Shown in pieces: positions 63,289-64,000 of a DNA stretch of 64,000 nucleotides. Source of the DNA: an uncultured Bacteroidota bacterium (lineage in GTDB: Bacteria; Bacteroidota; Bacteroidia; Chitinophagales; LD1). A program made the position numbers and the translations under genes. Below the pieces are notes generated by a model. The model saw nothing but the letters and a program-made list of their open reading frames with translations, made no database searches and had not been told where the DNA came from. The first letter of the stretch is position 1. Every line of letters starts with the position of its first letter. The stretch covers positions 1 to 64,000 of the forward strand of contig CAIXGR010000025.1 of the NCBI GenBank assembly GCA_903919075.1, read 5' to 3'.

Positions 63289-64000
63289 ATGAGTTTCACA
63301 ATAGCAATAGTAGGAAGGCCCAACGTGGGAAAATCAACGCTCTTTAATCGTTTAATAGGCGAGAAAAAAGCCATTATTGATAACATAAGCGGTGTAACGC
63401 GCGACCGTATTTACGGCGAAAGCGACTGGAACGGAAAAGCCTTCAATGTAATTGACACCGGTGGTTATGTTCCGCGCTCCGTAGAGGTTTTTGAAAAGCA
63501 CATTCGGGAACAAGTGAAGATAGCAATGAACGAGGCTTCGTTGTTGTTATTTATGGTTGATGCGGCTAGTGGAATCACAGGATTAGATTCTGAATTTGCC
63601 GAGTTATTAAGAAAGCAATCAAAGAATGTTTTCCTGGTAGTAAACAAAGTTGATAATATAGGGCGAATGCACGAAGCCAACGAGTTTTACAGCATGGGAT
63701 TTGAAAATATATTTTTCCTTTCATCAATGACCGGCTCCGGCACCGGTGAATTATTAGATGCAGTAGCTGCAAGAATACCGGTAGTTGAACCAAACCCAGA
63801 AGACGAAAACATACCTAAAGTTTGTATTATAGGCCAGCCCAATGTAGGAAAATCATCGTTGGTAAATTCGTTGCTTGGCGAGGAAAGGAATATTGTAACC
63901 GATATAGCCGGCACCACCCGCGATTCAGTACATACTCGGTTTAATAAATTTGGCAAAGAGTTTATATTGATTGATACCGCAGGTATCCGCCAAAAGGCGA
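63289..64000 (+). CDS. der: GTPase Der (EngA), 3' end beyond the window
   Basis: This double-GTPase acts in 50S ribosome assembly. From ATG 63289 about 237 codons are visible without a stop. The first G domain has [32 protein letters not shown] and NKVDN. The second begins with [27 protein letters not shown] and DTAGI. The two successive G domains identify Der. It is probably co-transcribed with era. Confidence 0.96.
   Translation, partial: MSFTIAIVGRPNVGKSTLFNRLIGEKKAIIDNISGVTRDRIYGESDWNGKAFNVIDTGGYVPRSVEVFEKHIREQVKIAMNEASLLLFMVDAASGITGLDSEFAELLRKQSKNVFLVVNKVDNIGRMHEANEFYSMGFENIFFLSSMTGSGTGELLDAVAARIPVVEPNPEDENIPKVCIIGQPNVGKSSLVNSLLGEERNIVTDIAGTTRDSVHTRFNKFGKEFILIDTAGIRQKA

Overview
The window is a gene-dense, AT-rich chromosomal segment from a member of the Bacteroidota, probably Chitinophagales- or Sphingobacteriales-like. 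The evidence is a secreted protein with SprB-type repeats and a type B type IX secretion (T9SS, gliding-associated) C-terminal domain, several surface proteins opening with a Bacteroidota-type 'SSAMLDVSS' module, recurrent TAnnTTTG -7 promoter boxes, and DUF4783 next to nadC. No rRNA, tRNA, CRISPR array, prophage or intact insertion sequence was seen.

Layout. 1-14 kb is mostly housekeeping: the end of a probable class V aminotransferase, tilS with a TPR gene, etfB-etfA, a bifunctional-nuclease/UVR protein, dnaE, a DinB protein, gpmI, DUF4783-nadC, a lipid-kinase gene and a SUI1-like factor, followed by a probable structured RNA. 14-16.5 kb holds an unassigned cluster: a 106-residue soluble protein, a seven-helix membrane protein and a membrane histidine kinase. 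16.6-26.5 kb holds copA, a small membrane protein, a UbiA-like protein abutting an SGNH hydrolase, a complete bioB-bioF-bioD-bioA operon, a CarboxypepD_reg-like secreted protein and aroQ. 26.5-36 kb has xerD flanked by two different palindromic repeat elements, gdhA, an MFS transporter, a phosphodiesterase, a GT-C/TPR fusion and icd. 36-46.6 kb has a large T9SS adhesin-like protein and a seven-gene TetR / TolC / HlyD / 2 ATPase / 2 permease export operon in which the YbhF-type double ATPase is split in two. 46.7-62.2 kb is a surface-protein region with six glycine-rich secreted proteins, three of them a tandem paralogous set. An MscS channel, a peptidase E, a fatty acid desaturase and a DHFR-like / ArsR / SRPBCC operon lie between them. 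62.4-64 kb carries era and the start of der.

How the genes work together. The biotin operon covers the last four steps of biotin synthesis. The TetR operon should make a complete tripartite efflux or secretion machine. The ArsR operon has two AACC-N4-GGTT sites upstream of its first gene, which suggests autoregulation. The least explained parts are the small protein / 7TM / kinase cluster, the structured RNA near 13.8 kb, and the glycine-rich family, whose glycine-rich half resembles the ALK/LTK glycine-rich fold.
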